A stretch of 64,000 nucleotides of DNA from Zunongwangia sp. ESRF-bin46 (GTDB taxonomy: Bacteria; Bacteroidota; Bacteroidia; Flavobacteriales; Flavobacteriaceae). A program made the position numbers and the translations under genes. The notes beneath the pieces are model-generated. The model was not told the DNA's origin. It did not search any database and was given only the letters and a program-made list of their open reading frames with translations. Shown here piece by piece: positions 62,894 through 64,000 of the stretch. The stretch spans positions 124,001-188,000 of the forward strand of contig NTLF01000013.1 in the NCBI GenBank assembly GCA_002631855.1. Direction: 5' to 3'. Each line of letters opens with the position of its first letter. Position 1 is the first letter of the stretch.

Positions 62894-64000
62894 ATGAAAT
62901 TTATTGATACCTTAAAAAACATTTGGAAGATAGAAGAGCTTCGTAACAGAATTATGCTTACGTTGGGTCTTCTTTTAGTGTACCGTTTTGGTGCACAAGT
63001 AGTATTACCAGGAATAGATGCTTCACAATTAGGCGGTTTTGCCGGTAATTTTGATTCTGGACTTGGTGGTTTATTAAATGCATTTACAGGAGGGGCATTT
63101 GCTAATGCTTCTGTTTTTGCATTGGGTATTATGCCTTATATATCAGCTTCCATTGTGGTTCAATTAATGCAGATAGCAGTACCTTATCTACAAAAATTAC
63201 AAAAAGAAGGGGAAAGCGGAAGAAAGAAGATCACTCAAATTACCCGTTGGTTAACCATTGGTATTTGTTTGGTGCAAGCACCTAGTTATTTGGCAGGTCT
63301 TCCAGCTTTAGGAGTACCTACTGAAGCATTTATATTAGGACAAACACCTATGTTTTATATTTCTTCAGTAATTATTCTAGTTACTGGTACCATATTTGCA
63401 ATGTGGTTGGGTGAAAAAATAACCGATAAAGGTGTTGGTAATGGTATCTCTATATTAATTATGGTGGGTATTATTGCAACGTTACCACAATCATTTGCAC
63501 AAGAGTTTGCCTCTAGAGTATTAGAGTCTAATGGTGGTTTGATTATGATTTTAATTGAATTGGTAATCTGGTTTGTTATTATCCTTGCTTCGGTAATGTT
63601 GGTAATGGCAGTGAGAAAAATACCGGTACAATATGCAAGAAGAACCGCTACTGGAGGATATGAGAAGAATATATTTGGTGCTCGGCAATTTATTCCATTA
63701 AAGCTTAATGCTTCAGGAGTAATGCCTATTATATTTGCACAGGCAATTATGTTTGTACCTTCTGCAATCGCAAGCATCTCTATGTTTTCGGATAGCAATG
63801 TGGCACAATCGGTACAAGCTGCCTTCAGTGATATATTTGGATTATGGTACAATATTGTATTTGCAGCGTTGATCATTATCTTTACATATTTTTATACGGC
63901 AATTACAGTGCCTACAAATAAAATGGCAGACGATCTTAAGCGTAGTGGAGGTTTTATCCCAGGTATTAAGCCTGGAGGAGAAACTGGAGAGTACTTAGAT
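62894..64000 (+). CDS. secY: Preprotein translocase subunit SecY, 5' part
   Basis: 369 codons of the channel-forming SecY subunit before the window ends; the family is ~445 residues, so ~75 are missing. It begins MKFIDTLKNIWKIEELRNRI. TM1 (LTLGLLLVYRFGAQVVLPGI), the plug region near GAFANASVFALGIMPYISAS, and the cytoplasmic loop GEKITDKGVGNGISILI (~175-191) are plain. Bacteroidota SecY has a long TM6-TM7 region seen here near GGFIPGIKPGGE. It is the usual final or near-final gene of the spc unit. Confidence 0.98.
   Translation, partial: MKFIDTLKNIWKIEELRNRIMLTLGLLLVYRFGAQVVLPGIDASQLGGFAGNFDSGLGGLLNAFTGGAFANASVFALGIMPYISASIVVQLMQIAVPYLQKLQKEGESGRKKITQITRWLTIGICLVQAPSYLAGLPALGVPTEAFILGQTPMFYISSVIILVTGTIFAMWLGEKITDKGVGNGISILIMVGIIATLPQSFAQEFASRVLESNGGLIMILIELVIWFVIILASVMLVMAVRKIPVQYARRTATGGYEKNIFGARQFIPLKLNASGVMPIIFAQAIMFVPSAIASISMFSDSNVAQSVQAAFSDIFGLWYNIVFAALIIIFTYFYTAITVPTNKMADDLKRSGGFIPGIKPGGETGEYLD

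Noticed and set aside
63355-63876. Minus-strand frame of 173 residues inside secY
   Set aside because: Antisense to an intact SecY sequence; composition reflects membrane codons.
1-64000. Insertion sequences, prophage, tRNA or rRNA genes
   Set aside because: No transposase, integrase, phage structural gene or tRNA-like cloverleaf was recognised on either strand; a tRNA search program would be needed to exclude one fully.

Overview
The window is about 64 kb of low-GC, gene-dense chromosome from a member of the Flavobacteriaceae (phylum Bacteroidota), probably marine. Support for this: type IX secretion genes (porU, porV) and secreted proteins with type IX C-terminal sorting domains; a SusC/SusD outer-membrane pair; TAnnTTTG promoter boxes typical of the phylum; few Shine-Dalgarno sequences; and the order rpsL-rpsG-fusA-rpsJ-rplC without tuf. 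The genus cannot be fixed by eye. I see no prophage, CRISPR array, rRNA or tRNA gene and no classical insertion sequence. No stretch without a gene exceeds 300 bases; the longest (about 300 bases, 28240-28538) holds a nested inverted repeat.

Layout. 1-6776: 3' part of porU, then porV, cytidine deaminase, and pyruvate dehydrogenase E1-alpha and E2 without E1-beta. 6855-10663: short-chain dehydrogenase, SprT-like protein, GDP-mannose pyrophosphorylase and a DUF389 membrane protein. 10720-20562, mostly minus strand: an FG-GAP/ASPIC secreted protein, an MlaF/MlaE-type lipid ABC transporter pair, an alkaline phosphatase lipoprotein, a compact KASIII-like/methyltransferase/glycosyltransferase group, and gcvP. 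20693-28239: a UbiA-like membrane protein, an ECF sigma factor with a small zinc-finger anti-sigma candidate, an M28 peptidase with a sorting domain, an M3 oligopeptidase, a GIY-YIG protein enclosed by inverted repeats, and purE/purK. 28539-43939: RDD protein, adk, obg, two DUF4136 lipoproteins, a TPR protein, mpl, a PaiB-like protein, a DUF1569 protein, radC, a DUF7033 deacetylase-like protein, yjjG, a three-gene envelope cluster of unknown function, rarA, a rhomboid protease and rlmB. 44014-50368: SusD, SusC and an Omp85-type barrel protein. 50556-64000: a single-direction str/S10/spc ribosomal cluster of 25 genes, ending inside secY.

How the genes fit together. PorU and PorV process and carry T9SS cargo, and two likely cargos (the FG-GAP protein and the M28 peptidase) lie in the same window. 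PdhA and PdhC supply two PDH components; E1-beta and E3 must be encoded elsewhere. MlaF/MlaE, Mpl, the SusCD pair, the Omp85 protein and the lipoproteins concern the cell envelope.

Most interesting signals: (1) a 168-base gap between rpsJ and rplC holding an intrinsic terminator whose left arm also pairs in an overlapping alternative stem, the layout of an attenuator; (2) a GIY-YIG gene bracketed by perfect 20-base inverted repeats, one copy forming the end of its reading frame; (3) a lipoprotein whose complete signal peptide begins at an ATA codon; (4) a nested inverted repeat with a possible pseudoknot after purK; (5) several genes with a promoter -7 box only 4-5 bases before the start codon, suggesting leaderless mRNAs.
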